Assembly: GCF_030546805.1 (NCBI RefSeq)
Contig: NZ_JAUOPC010000004.1
Coordinates: 1-64,000 of the forward strand
Reading direction: 5' to 3'
From: Cyclobacterium sp. 1_MG-2023
GTDB lineage: Bacteria > Bacteroidota > Bacteroidia > Cytophagales > Cyclobacteriaceae
DNA length: 64,000 bases
The notes under the pieces were generated by a model. The model did not search any database. It saw only the letters and a program-made list of their open reading frames with translations, and was not told the DNA's origin. Both the position numbers and the translations under genes were made by a program. Below, in pieces: positions 37,726-46,012 of the stretch. Each line of letters starts with the position of its first letter. The stretch's first letter is position 1.

Positions 37726-39762
37726 ATGGATAACGAGAAAGAAATGTCTGAAAATGCAGACAAGGTTACTGAAGAATTGACGAATAGTCAAAAATCAGGA
37801 GAAGAAGCTTCTACCGAAAAGCAGGAAACACCAAGCAGTGATGTGACTGGTGAAAGTTCACCCACAACAGAGCAGGAGAATGTGGCTGACACTTCCGCAA
37901 CGTCAAAAGTGACTGAGGAGGAAACAGTAGCTGAGGAACAAAAAGAAACCAAAGAAGAAACTTCTTCGGATAAAACCGAGGAACCTGTGACTTCAAATGA
38001 AACCAGCCCGGCAGCCAAAGAAGAATCGGAAGAAAGTGAAGAAGAGGAAGAGGAATTTGATTTTCATAATTATACCAAACCTCAGCTTATTAAAGTCCTT
38101 AAAGACTTTGTACATGAGCAGAATTTTGTTCGGAGAGATGGTTTGGTACAAGAAATTAAAAATCAATACGACGAATATTATTTAAAAGAGCAAGAGCAAG
38201 CCCTTGATCAATTCCTTAAAGATGGAGGGGAGAAAGATGGCTTTGTATATAGAGGTACAGATGAAGACCGTGAGTTTTTCGCTTCCTACCAATTATTTAA
38301 AGAGAGAAAACACCAGCAGTTCAAAGACCTTGAAAAATCCAAGGAAAAGAATGCCAATGATAAAAATCTAATTCTAGATCAACTAAGGGCCATTGTGGAT
38401 GGGGAAGAAACCACCAACAGCATTGAGACCATTAAAAAGATCCAAGATGAATGGAAAAAAATAGGACCTGTTCCCCATAGTCAAAATAAAAACCTTTGGG
38501 CTTCCTATAATGCTTTAATGGATAGGTTTTATGACAACCGCAGTATCTATTTTGAGCTGAAAGAGCTAGATAGGAAGAAGAACCTGGACAGTAAATTAGA
38601 CCTTTGTAGCAAAGCAGAAGCTTTATCCAAAGTAGAAGATGTAAAAGAAGCCATAAAAAGTTTGAATGACCTGCACGAAGAATTCAAACATATTGGCCCT
38701 GTACCTAGGGAAGATCAAGAAGCATTATGGCAACGTTTTAAAAGTGCTTCTGATGCTGTCTACAACAAACGCAAAGCGTATTATGACAGTCAGCGAGAAG
38801 TTTTCAAAGCCAATCAGGTACTGAAGGAGAAGTTAATTGAAAAATTAGAAGAGTTCAAGTCCTTCAAAGCTGAGAAAATTAGAGACTGGAATACAAAAAC
38901 CAAAGAAATTCTTGCCCTTCAAAAAGAGTGGGAAGCCATTGGTCCCGTACCTAGAGAAGCAGGCAAGGAAATCAATAAAACTTTTTGGGGGTTGTTCAAG
39001 CAATTTTTCCACCACAAAAATTTATTCTTTAAGGAATTAGATGAAATAAGACAGCATAATAAGGAAAAGGCTGAGAAGCTAATTGAAAGTGCTGAGACTT
39101 ATTTAGATAGTACAGATTGGAAGAATTCTTCCAATGAGTTAATTCAATTGCAGAAACAGTGGAAGGAATTGGGTCCCATGCCTGAAAAATTCCGTGATGA
39201 TCTATACAATCGCTTTAAAAAGGCCTGTGACACTTTTTTCGACAATAGGAGAAATGCGAACAAAGAAAATAACAAGGCTTTCGAAGAAAATCTTGTGGCC
39301 AAGGAAAGGGTGTGTCAAGAGATTTTAGACGCAGCAAAGGATGAAGACCAAACAAGCTCAGAAAACCTCGAAAAGCTTATTCAACAATACAATGAAATAG
39401 GTTTTGTGCCAAGGAAGAGCATGAAGGATATTTCCAATAAATTCAATACAGCTGTAAACGAATATGTTTCCAAGCTAGAGCTTGAAGGGGAAAGCAAGGA
39501 TGATTTTCTATTCAGACTTAACCTTAACAAACTTCAAGCAGACCCGAATAGCAATAAAGTTCTGAATAAAAAGGAGCACGGCATTCGCAGGCAGATCACC
39601 GATTTGGAAAACAACATTACTTTGTGGAGAAACAATTTGGAGTTTTTTGCGGCTTCAAAGACGGCCGACAAGCTGAAAGATCAATTTGAGGAGAAGATTG
39701 AGAAGGCAGAGCAAGAAGTGGATAAACTGAAAAAGAAACTTTCAATTATTAGAGAATTTTAA
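37726..39762 (+). CDS. DUF349 repeat protein
   Basis: 678 aa. Residues 1-105 are low complexity and extremely acidic (Glu/Thr/Ser). From ~160 on there are five or so DUF349 repeats of about 70-75 aa, each with a variant of WKxIGPVPRE followed by a helix ending in FFDNRR or VYNKRKAYY. The end (~630-678) is a predicted coiled coil. Helical DUF349 repeats are found in a conserved Bacteroidota cytosolic protein of unknown function; a role in binding RNA or ribosomes has been guessed elsewhere from charge, which I cannot test. Confidence 0.88.
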   Translation: MDNEKEMSENADKVTEELTNSQKSGEEASTEKQETPSSDVTGESSPTTEQENVADTSATSKVTEEETVAEEQKETKEETSSDKTEEPVTSNETSPAAKEESEESEEEEEEFDFHNYTKPQLIKVLKDFVHEQNFVRRDGLVQEIKNQYDEYYLKEQEQALDQFLKDGGEKDGFVYRGTDEDREFFASYQLFKERKHQQFKDLEKSKEKNANDKNLILDQLRAIVDGEETTNSIETIKKIQDEWKKIGPVPHSQNKNLWASYNALMDRFYDNRSIYFELKELDRKKNLDSKLDLCSKAEALSKVEDVKEAIKSLNDLHEEFKHIGPVPREDQEALWQRFKSASDAVYNKRKAYYDSQREVFKANQVLKEKLIEKLEEFKSFKAEKIRDWNTKTKEILALQKEWEAIGPVPREAGKEINKTFWGLFKQFFHHKNLFFKELDEIRQHNKEKAEKLIESAETYLDSTDWKNSSNELIQLQKQWKELGPMPEKFRDDLYNRFKKACDTFFDNRRNANKENNKAFEENLVAKERVCQEILDAAKDEDQTSSENLEKLIQQYNEIGFVPRKSMKDISNKFNTAVNEYVSKLELEGESKDDFLFRLNLNKLQADPNSNKVLNKKEHGIRRQITDLENNITLWRNNLEFFAASKTADKLKDQFEEKIEKAEQEVDKLKKKLSIIREF

Positions 39763-39815
39763 TGCCTTCACTATGAGTAAAATAGGTATTTTGTTGGAAA
39801 TTTCTTCTCAAAAGT

Positions 39816-39847
39816 TTTGATTTCATAGGAGTATAAAACTATATTTG
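39816..39847 (+). promoter_or_regulatory. tRNA-Thr promoter (TTTG-N20-TATATTTG)
   Basis: TTTG at 39816-39819, exactly 20 bp, then TATATTTG at 39840-39847: a perfect Bacteroidota promoter 62 bp before the tRNA. Confidence 0.75.
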
Positions 39848-39909
39848 CACTCGCAATCAGGGAAAAAGACTTCCTGATAACACTTTTAAAAGGGTGTATT
39901 TATAAAGAA

Positions 39910-39985
<76 letters not shown>

Positions 39986-39995
39986 GATTATCAAG

Positions 39996-40028
39996 CCCTT
40001 ACAGGATTTTTCTTGTAAGGGTTTTTTT
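39996..40028 (+). terminator. Terminator downstream of tRNA-Thr, carried by the element
   Basis: CCCTTACA 39996-40003 pairs with TGTAAGGG 40014-40021, followed by seven T. It resembles in position, length and loop the terminator just outside the right att site (47527-47564). Confidence 0.88.
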
Positions 40029-40133
40029 ATTTGCACGCCATTTGCACTCAAACCTCTATTTAGAGGACTTCATGGCCTAAAATAAAGACTCCTCGATCGA
40101 AGAAGTCTTAATTGAAATATTGTTGTTTAAGCT

Positions 40134-40814
40134 TTACTTTTCCTTAATACATCTTAGGTATATTCCGGGTAAATATAAACTTGGGTAAAAAGTTTTTTCA
40201 GAACTTTTTGATATGTGGATGTTAGAGTTTTCATAAATATCAGATATGACAACAAGGATAATATCGTCGTTTGAATCAAAACTCGATGTCCAAAAAGAAG
40301 CAATTATACCTTTCGAATCAAAATATCCGGATAAGAATCTTTCTCCTCCCGGAAGTGCATTAAACCCACTTTCATTAGTTCCGTTTTCACCTAACCAATA
40401 GGATGTACTTTTAAGTTTTATTCCTGCGTTGTCAATTCCGCCATTAAATTCAAAAAGTTTATCCCAATCTTCAATTTTTGGGATTCGCCAACCCTGTGGG
40501 GCTAAGCCTCTAGGGTCAGTAATTGCATAATAATTATATATTTTACCATAAACTTCTCCATTCTCTTCTAAATCGTCATAATATGACCATGCTGGCAATT
40601 TATTTATATACGCATATTCCCAGTCACTCTGATTTTTTGAATGAAATATTTCATCTCCGTTTCTAAAAGTACCAATATCAAGATTTTTTTTCATCCATAT
40701 TTGATCTCCTATTTGGATGGCATTTGATGGTAATTTATCTGGCTGTTCTGGTAGTTGTTCTTCACTACAACCAAGGAATGCAAAAAAGATAAAAGCTAAT
40801 ATTTTTTTATTCAT
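40134..40814 (-). CDS. FISUMP-domain lipoprotein (element cargo)
   Basis: 226 aa. Lipoprotein signal peptide with AFLGC (Cys16). The rest is a Fibrobacter succinogenes major paralogous (FISUMP) domain: IGDQIWMKKNLD, GKIYNYYAI, GLAPQGWRIPKIEDWDKL, FNALPGG and a terminal YLRCIKEK. These are formylglycine-like folded surface proteins of unknown role. It is the left-most gene of the element, facing the tRNA, and unrelated to the replication module, so it is probably cargo altering the host surface. Confidence 0.85.
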   Translation of the reverse strand: MNKKILAFIFFAFLGCSEEQLPEQPDKLPSNAIQIGDQIWMKKNLDIGTFRNGDEIFHSKNQSDWEYAYINKLPAWSYYDDLEENGEVYGKIYNYYAITDPRGLAPQGWRIPKIEDWDKLFEFNGGIDNAGIKLKSTSYWLGENGTNESGFNALPGGERFLSGYFDSKGIIASFWTSSFDSNDDIILVVISDIYENSNIHISKSSEKTFYPSLYLPGIYLRCIKEK

Positions 40815-40899
40815 AGCAATGGATTCAAAGTAAAACTAAAAATTAAAGATAAGCTATATTGTTTTATCCGCTTGATTTTAAGTTGATAAATTCAAAAAA

Positions 40900-41118
40900 C
40901 TAAGCCCACTCAATCCCGGAAATTGAATAACCAAATACCCGGCTTATCAATTCTCTTTTTTGTTCTTGTTTGGTTTTTTCCTCCTCATTATAATAAACCC
41001 ATTCCTTCGGAGATATAGCGCTACCATTTCTAAGTAAGTAATCCATTTCCTCCCTTGTAATGGATTTCTCAAGATAAGCCTTTACAATTTGCTCTTTTTC
41101 ATTCCGGGAAACTGCCAT
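40900..41118 (-). CDS. Small unknown protein (72 aa)
   Basis: Charged, mainly helical, no signal peptide or membrane segment. I do not recognise it. Its start overlaps the end of the next upstream gene by 20 bp, which is the compact layout seen through the element and supports it being real. It ends 85 bp before the lipoprotein start. Confidence 0.5.
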   Translation of the reverse strand: MAVSRNEKEQIVKAYLEKSITREEMDYLLRNGSAISPKEWVYYNEEEKTKQEQKRELISRVFGYSISGIEWA

Positions 41119-41335
41119 TCAATCTGATTAAAGGGTTGATAATACCCATTTTTTCAAGGGCATCTACATAAATAAACAATGGACTTTTTTTTATTTGGCT
41201 AAAGTAAAACACAGGAATTTCTTGTCTTTCAAAATCCCTCTTTAAACATTCTTTAGCCTCCACCTTTCCAATAATACCTTTGTGAAGTGCTTTTAATACT
41301 TCTTTTCTAAAATTGAAATTATGGTCTTTTTTCAT
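41099..41335 (-). CDS. Small unknown protein (78 aa)
   Basis: Basic N-terminal half (NFRKEVLKALHKGIIGKVEAKE), more hydrophobic middle. No motif recognised. It overlaps the 72-aa gene by 20 bp and lies 30 bp after the DUF5681-like gene, so it is part of the same transcript. Small accessory proteins at this position in satellites often modulate helper phage, but nothing in the sequence shows that. Confidence 0.5.
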   Translation of the reverse strand: MKKDHNFNFRKEVLKALHKGIIGKVEAKECLKRDFERQEIPVFYFSQIKKSPLFIYVDALEKMGIINPLIRLNGSFPE

Positions 41336-41365
41336 TTCTTACAGTGTTTTTTCAAATCAGGTAAT

Positions 41366-41650
41366 TTATTCATTAGTTATTCTATCAATTAAAATATCCA
41401 ATTCCTCGTCTGACATACTATCAAAATTAAGTTCTTGACTGTGTGTGGTGCTTTGAAGTTTTGGCAACAAATACGGCAATAAATCAGAAAGGAATTTTAA
41501 TCTGTCTTTTGCTTCCAGTGCTTCCAAGTCTTCTTGGATAGTTTGATAGTTGTTATCAAACAGACTTTGGATTAAATCCCTCATTTGGGTATTAATTTTG
41601 TTTTTTGCACCCTTTGGTCTACCCGGATTGCCTTTTTTAAATTTCCCCAT
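41366..41650 (-). CDS. DUF5681-like small protein (terminase-small-subunit-like)
   Basis: 94 aa. The N-terminus FKKGNPGRPKGAKNK is the DUF5681 signature found on phage-associated and small-terminase-like proteins. The middle is helical (TQMRDLIQSLF), and the C-terminus is acidic (DSMSDEELDILIDRI). If it acts as a small terminase subunit it could redirect packaging by a helper phage. The motif also occurs in proteins without that role, so function stays open. It lies 41 bp downstream of the primase gene. Confidence 0.55.
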   Translation of the reverse strand: MGKFKKGNPGRPKGAKNKINTQMRDLIQSLFDNNYQTIQEDLEALEAKDRLKFLSDLLPYLLPKLQSTTHSQELNFDSMSDEELDILIDRITNE

Positions 41651-41691
41651 ATTACCCGTATTTATACCGTAATTTACGATAATTTAGTTAA

Positions 41692-42828
41692 TTAATATCC
41701 GTATTTTGCTCGGTACCTTTTAAGAAGCTCTTTGTTTTCAAGTATTGCTCCGCTTGGAATCTCACAATCTCTAATCTTGTCTTTAAGGCTTGATTCCTTT
41801 TTATTTTCTTCTCTAATACCTTGGATAACTTTTTTAATCTGTTTTCTAATATTGTCAAATTGTTCATTGTTTATATTAGTTATTTTCTCATCACGTATAA
41901 AAGGTTTTTGAATGCCTTCATTTTGTTCATTTCGTTCATTTTTTGGTTTCCAGTCTTTTAATATGATATAGTCAGCTAAATCCAAGCCCATTTCTTTTTC
42001 CTCGATTTTAGCCCTACTTTCAAAATAATCAGAGACCTTAAATTTGCATGGTATTTCGTCCTGTATTTTGTTTACCTCATTAGTCCAAAGGTTGAAACAG
42101 GTTTCATTATCTCCCGGCTTTGAAAGGTCAGGAAAAAGAAAAACATTTCTATTTCTTAAGTTTTGGAATTTATATTTATTTAGACCGCTCTTTCCTCCAC
42201 TTGCTAACCACACTAATTTTGGAAAAACTAGGCTTGCAATGATGGCTGTCTTTTCACTTTCTACTATTCCCACATCTTTTGTTGGATAGGTTTCTAGTAA
42301 ATGAGATCCATAGAAGCAAAGCTTCAAATTGTATTCTTTTTGTTTTAGTCTGGAATGCGCCCAGGAAAAGAAATTTAGGCGTTTCCCTGTGGAGGGGTTG
42401 TAAAGCATTATTTTACCTCCTCTTACCTTTTGGTGTTCGTCTATATACCAAAACACATTTGCTCCATTACGGGCTAAAGAAGTCCCTATTTTGTAGTGTT
42501 TAACAGCTTCCATAGTAGAAGCTTCACCAAAGATTGATTTTAGAAAGGAAAAAAAATTATTTTTTTTATAACCTTTCAAGGTGGCATTCATTAATTCAGG
42601 GTCAAAATAAGAAATGGGTTTGGCATTAGGTGTCGAAATAAACTTCGATGGACTATCTCCTAAATATTTATTCTTGCCCATTTCAGGTGTATATGTTTTA
42701 TTGCATGAATGACAATAGCCTTTATCGACATACCCGACAAAAGGAGAAAATTTTCCATCCTTATTTGATTTACCACAAGGGCAATTTCTCACCCTAAATC
42801 TTTTTTTATCAAAATATAGAGGCTTCAT
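41692..42828 (-). CDS. Primase-like protein with zinc finger and TOPRIM-like domain (DUF6371 type)
   Basis: 378 aa. N-terminal zinc-finger with CPCGKSNKDGKFSPF and GYCHSCNKTYTPE (four Cys). The central region reads GIVESEKTAIIASLVFPK, WLASGGKSGLN and NVFLFPDLS, a TOPRIM-like arrangement (Glu, then GG, then PD). The C-terminal ~100 residues are charged and probably a linker. This combination is the DUF6371-type primase seen on Bacteroidota mobile elements. It overlaps the helicase gene by 20 bp, so the two probably form one replication module. Confidence 0.75.
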   Translation of the reverse strand: MKPLYFDKKRFRVRNCPCGKSNKDGKFSPFVGYVDKGYCHSCNKTYTPEMGKNKYLGDSPSKFISTPNAKPISYFDPELMNATLKGYKKNNFFSFLKSIFGEASTMEAVKHYKIGTSLARNGANVFWYIDEHQKVRGGKIMLYNPSTGKRLNFFSWAHSRLKQKEYNLKLCFYGSHLLETYPTKDVGIVESEKTAIIASLVFPKLVWLASGGKSGLNKYKFQNLRNRNVFLFPDLSKPGDNETCFNLWTNEVNKIQDEIPCKFKVSDYFESRAKIEEKEMGLDLADYIILKDWKPKNERNEQNEGIQKPFIRDEKITNINNEQFDNIRKQIKKVIQGIREENKKESSLKDKIRDCEIPSGAILENKELLKRYRAKYGY

Positions 42829-44377
42829 TTTTATTCAGTGAAATGTAAACTTGTATACCATCGCTTTCTCTCCTCACCTGAATTTTCAGTGATTCCAATC
42901 GCTTTTTGAAGTTAGGTTTTGACAGTACCCTGTTTCCTTCATCAAATGCAAACTGTTTGTATTCTGGATAGAGTTCTTTGAGTAAGATCTTCTTCTGCAG
43001 GTCTGGTAAATATTCATTTTCTTCAATAAAACGTTTTACCGTGTCAGATTCAGTTCTAAATTCATTTAAGGCTTTATCAATGGAGGGGCTTTCTGAAAAT
43101 TTTCGATTTTCTACTATTCTTCTAAGTCCATCTAATACCCAGTTGAAAACACCCGGTAATTCATCTTTAATTATCTCATTAGCAAGTTCTTTATTTTGCT
43201 CTTTTTCCGGTATTCTCACTTCAAAAGGAATGATTATAAATCGCCTGAAAAAAGCATTTGTAAACTCTACATCTTTTGGTAGCTCGTTTGTATTAAAAAT
43301 CAATTTGGCATAATCCTCAATTATGAAAGGGTCTTTATATGGCAACCTCGCTTCCATCGGTTCGCCTGAGGCCAAGGATTTGAATTTTGAACTTTCCAGT
43401 TTGCCACTTATCTCTGTGGCATAATTCGCAAGCTTGTCTGCGATTTGCGCTCTGTAGTAACCATTTGAATCTGTTAGGCTTTGTAAGGTGTATTCACTTG
43501 TATTTTGATTGCCTAACAAAGCTTTAATGATATCGTATAAAACAGATTTTCCATTAGCACCTCCACCGTAAAGGAATAGGGCTTTTTCCAATTTTAATTG
43601 ACTGGCAGGTATAAAAATATATCCCAGAAATTCGGCCAAAACTTTTTGCTTATCCTCCTCTGGTAAAACTCTATTTAAATAATTCTCGAATTTAGGTGCC
43701 TCCGCTTTTGCATCATAAGAGAAGGGGAGTTGGTAACGCATAAAATCAACCGGATCGAATGACCTTAAAATAGGCTTATTTGATATTTCAAATGTGCCAT
43801 TATTTAGATTTATGAGAACCTTATCCTTTGGCTTATTTGGGGCTGGTAAATACCCTGTTGCAGTAAATTGTTTGTAAAGCTTTTCTCTAAATAGGAAATA
43901 TTCCGCTGTAAATTTGCCTACTCCCATTTTTTCAGAGGCTTCACCTAAAAACTTTTCAAATTCTTTCTTGTCAATGCTTTTCCAAAATTCCCCATTATAC
44001 AGGTAAATAAAATCACGGTTAATGCAAAGCCCAAATTTTTTCCTTTTAGCCATTTTTTGGATTTCATTAACCGATATTATAAGGAGGTGCTTTTCCATTA
44101 ACTTCATAGAATTGATTTCCGCTTTTAGTAGTTTCAATTCCTCCTCCTTACCTTTGAAGTCTTCCTTATTTTTATTTTTTGGATTTCCGCAATAATCAAA
44201 TAATGCTTTAACCCTGTTATTCAGTTCGGTAAGTTTGGGGAATGCTTTTTCTAAATAGTTTACTTTTTCTAGGCATTCCATAAGTTCCTTTAGAACTTCT
44301 TTATGCAACTTTGTTTGTGCCTCCTTTTTGATTTCCTTTAAATGGTCTTCAAATCCTTTTTTATTTATTATGTTCAT
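42809..44377 (-). CDS. P4-type SF3 helicase/primase C-terminal protein
   Basis: 522 aa. Residues ~1-110 are helical and coiled. Then a D5-like N-terminal region, and from ~265 a superfamily 3 AAA+ helicase: Walker A FLYGGGANGKSVLYDII, Walker B/C region AKLIFNTNELPKDVEF, and the arginine-finger segment FFRRFIIIPFEV. It unwinds DNA for replication of the excised element. The start is a 4-bp overlap with the upstream 94-aa gene. The polymerising primase activity is probably supplied by the adjacent DUF6371-type protein. Confidence 0.88.
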   Translation of the reverse strand: MNIINKKGFEDHLKEIKKEAQTKLHKEVLKELMECLEKVNYLEKAFPKLTELNNRVKALFDYCGNPKNKNKEDFKGKEEELKLLKAEINSMKLMEKHLLIISVNEIQKMAKRKKFGLCINRDFIYLYNGEFWKSIDKKEFEKFLGEASEKMGVGKFTAEYFLFREKLYKQFTATGYLPAPNKPKDKVLINLNNGTFEISNKPILRSFDPVDFMRYQLPFSYDAKAEAPKFENYLNRVLPEEDKQKVLAEFLGYIFIPASQLKLEKALFLYGGGANGKSVLYDIIKALLGNQNTSEYTLQSLTDSNGYYRAQIADKLANYATEISGKLESSKFKSLASGEPMEARLPYKDPFIIEDYAKLIFNTNELPKDVEFTNAFFRRFIIIPFEVRIPEKEQNKELANEIIKDELPGVFNWVLDGLRRIVENRKFSESPSIDKALNEFRTESDTVKRFIEENEYLPDLQKKILLKELYPEYKQFAFDEGNRVLSKPNFKKRLESLKIQVRRESDGIQVYISLNKNEASIF

Positions 44378-44658
44378 TTTTCACCCCTCCTTTCATCCTC
44401 TGAAATTTTATCATACTCTCCACTTTCGAGGTAACCCATTAACATTTTATCTAGTATAGAATAAAAAAGGTCATTTATTCCATAAACTTCTACTGGACAA
44501 ATAATAGTGCCTATTTCAAAATCATTGTCCCATAATGAAATATTTACCATGCTATTTCCAATCATTGAGGCCTTTAAAGTGATCTCTCTTTTTTTTGTAT
44601 CTTTGCTTTGTCGAGTAGCTTTGACACTTGAGGGGGTAGTTTTTGAATTTTTATTCAT
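44374..44658 (-). CDS. Unknown 94-aa protein in the element
   Basis: ATG 44658 is favoured: it overlaps the end of the HTH gene by 8 bp, matching the coupled layout. A longer start (44736) would lie deep inside the HTH gene. The N-terminal 35 residues are Lys/Thr/Ser-rich; the rest is more ordered (MVNISLWDNDFEIGTII). No family recognised. Confidence 0.55.
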   Translation of the reverse strand: MNKNSKTTPSSVKATRQSKDTKKREITLKASMIGNSMVNISLWDNDFEIGTIICPVEVYGINDLFYSILDKMLMGYLESGEYDKISEDERRGEK

Positions 44659-45025
44659 GGCTTCCTCCTCTGTTTTTACGTTTGGAAATGATTTTTTGCG
44701 CTTCCTCCTCCACACTAAAGGCTCTTTTATTTCCACCCTTTATCCATTCGATTAGGTCATTTTTGGAAAAATACAATCGCCCCGCCTTCTTATTGTAAGG
44801 GATAATTCCCTTGGATACATAAGAGTAAAGAGTCTGCTTTTGAACGTGTAGAAATTCAGATGTTTCTTGGATTGTGAATAGTTGATCACCACCTGTTTCA
44901 GTGGATGATTTCAAGATTAAAGATTTAATTTCCTTTGTCTCTTGCTTAAACTCTTGCCTAAGCTTTTCGAATATTGAGACCATACCCTTTGGGATGGAAT
45001 CAAAATTGATTTGATTTTCTTTCAT
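44651..45025 (-). CDS. Helix-turn-helix DNA-binding protein (excisionase/AlpA-like)
   Basis: 124 aa. Residues ~50-100 form a MerR/excisionase-type HTH: FTIQETSEFLHVQKQTLYSY, then SKGIIPYNKKAGRLYFSK. The first 45 residues are a charged helix that could dimerise. Such proteins on integrative elements regulate integrase or direct excision. It is the first gene of the replication operon, immediately downstream of the 10-bp repeats at 45078-45103, which are plausible binding sites. Confidence 0.8.
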   Translation of the reverse strand: MKENQINFDSIPKGMVSIFEKLRQEFKQETKEIKSLILKSSTETGGDQLFTIQETSEFLHVQKQTLYSYVSKGIIPYNKKAGRLYFSKNDLIEWIKGGNKRAFSVEEEAQKIISKRKNRGGSHE

Positions 45026-45077
45026 TTTTTTCGATCTTTTCGGTTAAGAATGATCGAATTTGAAAAATTAATCATTT

Positions 45078-45184
45078 AGGAATTTTCAGGAATTTTCAGG
45101 AATGAATAAAAACACCCAATAGATAGGTAAAATCCAATGAAATGAATTTAAAAAAATTTATTAAAAGAATTTTCAGGAATTTAG
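45078..45184. repeat. Iteron-like 10-bp direct repeats upstream of the HTH gene
   Basis: AGGAATTTTC at 45078-45087 and 45088-45097 and a partial AGGAAT at 45098, period 10 bp. A second group (AGAATTTTC 45166, AGGAATTTAG 45175) lies 70 bp away, reaching into the 3' end of the neighbouring gene. One-turn spacing suggests cooperative protein binding, as at an origin or excision control site. Confidence 0.55.
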
Positions 45185-45955
45185 TTTAAAATCCTTCTTT
45201 ATAAGCTTGATCTCTTTTCCCTCTCCTCTTTGAAATTGCTTAAATTGATTTGCAGTATTTGGATTATTTCTAATATTAAAGAATTCACAAAAAGCCAATC
45301 CTACTTTTTTATGGTCTATATTATCATTGATTGAATTTCCTTTCAATGAAATATAAAGGTTTGCTAATAACCTTTTTCCACTTCCATAAATACTACCTCT
45401 TTTGGCAATTAATTCATAATTCTTATCCCATAATCCTAAATCTAAACCTTTTCGTAAAAAGTCCTCTTTGGTCATTTTGGGATTATTAAGCCAAATTGAT
45501 TCTAAAATATTGAAGCTACTCTCTACTTCTAATATGTCATTTGCATACTCATAGCAATAATCGATAGGTAATCGATCAAAATTTTCAGTCCAATCTAAGA
45601 GGGTTTTTTCAATTATACCGATTAAATCTTTTCTATAATGATCGGGACTAAAATTAACCCAGTATAATGTTTCTTTTAACCATAAATTAGGGTCTCCACC
45701 ACTTTGCCTATATTGGTCAAAAAGATCTCTTAAGTAAGACACTACGGATTTTTCTGTAAAACTATCATCCTTCAAAACTAATTGAAGGCTTCCTAGATCA
45801 AAATAATAAAATTGGCTTAAATGAGTATCGGTTATTTCAAGCTCTGGATAGTTTTCAAATAATTCATAAACAGTCATTTCTTTACCATCAACCATAGTAA
45901 AATATTCAAAATTGAATAGAAGGCCATAAAGAGGAAGATAATCTTTAACTTTCAT
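45173..45955 (-). CDS. Unknown 260-aa protein next to the integrase
   Basis: Acidic, soluble, mostly helical. The C-terminal half (LLANLYISLKGNSI, HKKVGLAFCEFFNI) loosely recalls the end of RteC-like regulators of Bacteroidota mobile elements, but the match is weak and I do not assign it. It lies 57 bp after the integrase stop and before the repeat region, so it might be cargo or a regulator. Confidence 0.6.
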   Translation of the reverse strand: MKVKDYLPLYGLLFNFEYFTMVDGKEMTVYELFENYPELEITDTHLSQFYYFDLGSLQLVLKDDSFTEKSVVSYLRDLFDQYRQSGGDPNLWLKETLYWVNFSPDHYRKDLIGIIEKTLLDWTENFDRLPIDYCYEYANDILEVESSFNILESIWLNNPKMTKEDFLRKGLDLGLWDKNYELIAKRGSIYGSGKRLLANLYISLKGNSINDNIDHKKVGLAFCEFFNIRNNPNTANQFKQFQRGEGKEIKLIKKDFKLNS

Positions 45956-46012
45956 CTAGGTAGCTTTGAATAAATGAAGGGAATGAATAAAATGTACCCT
46001 TCTAAAAACCTT

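Noticed and set aside
45078..45184. Short CRISPR array
   Set aside because: Units are 10 bp without spacers, and no cas genes occur in the window.
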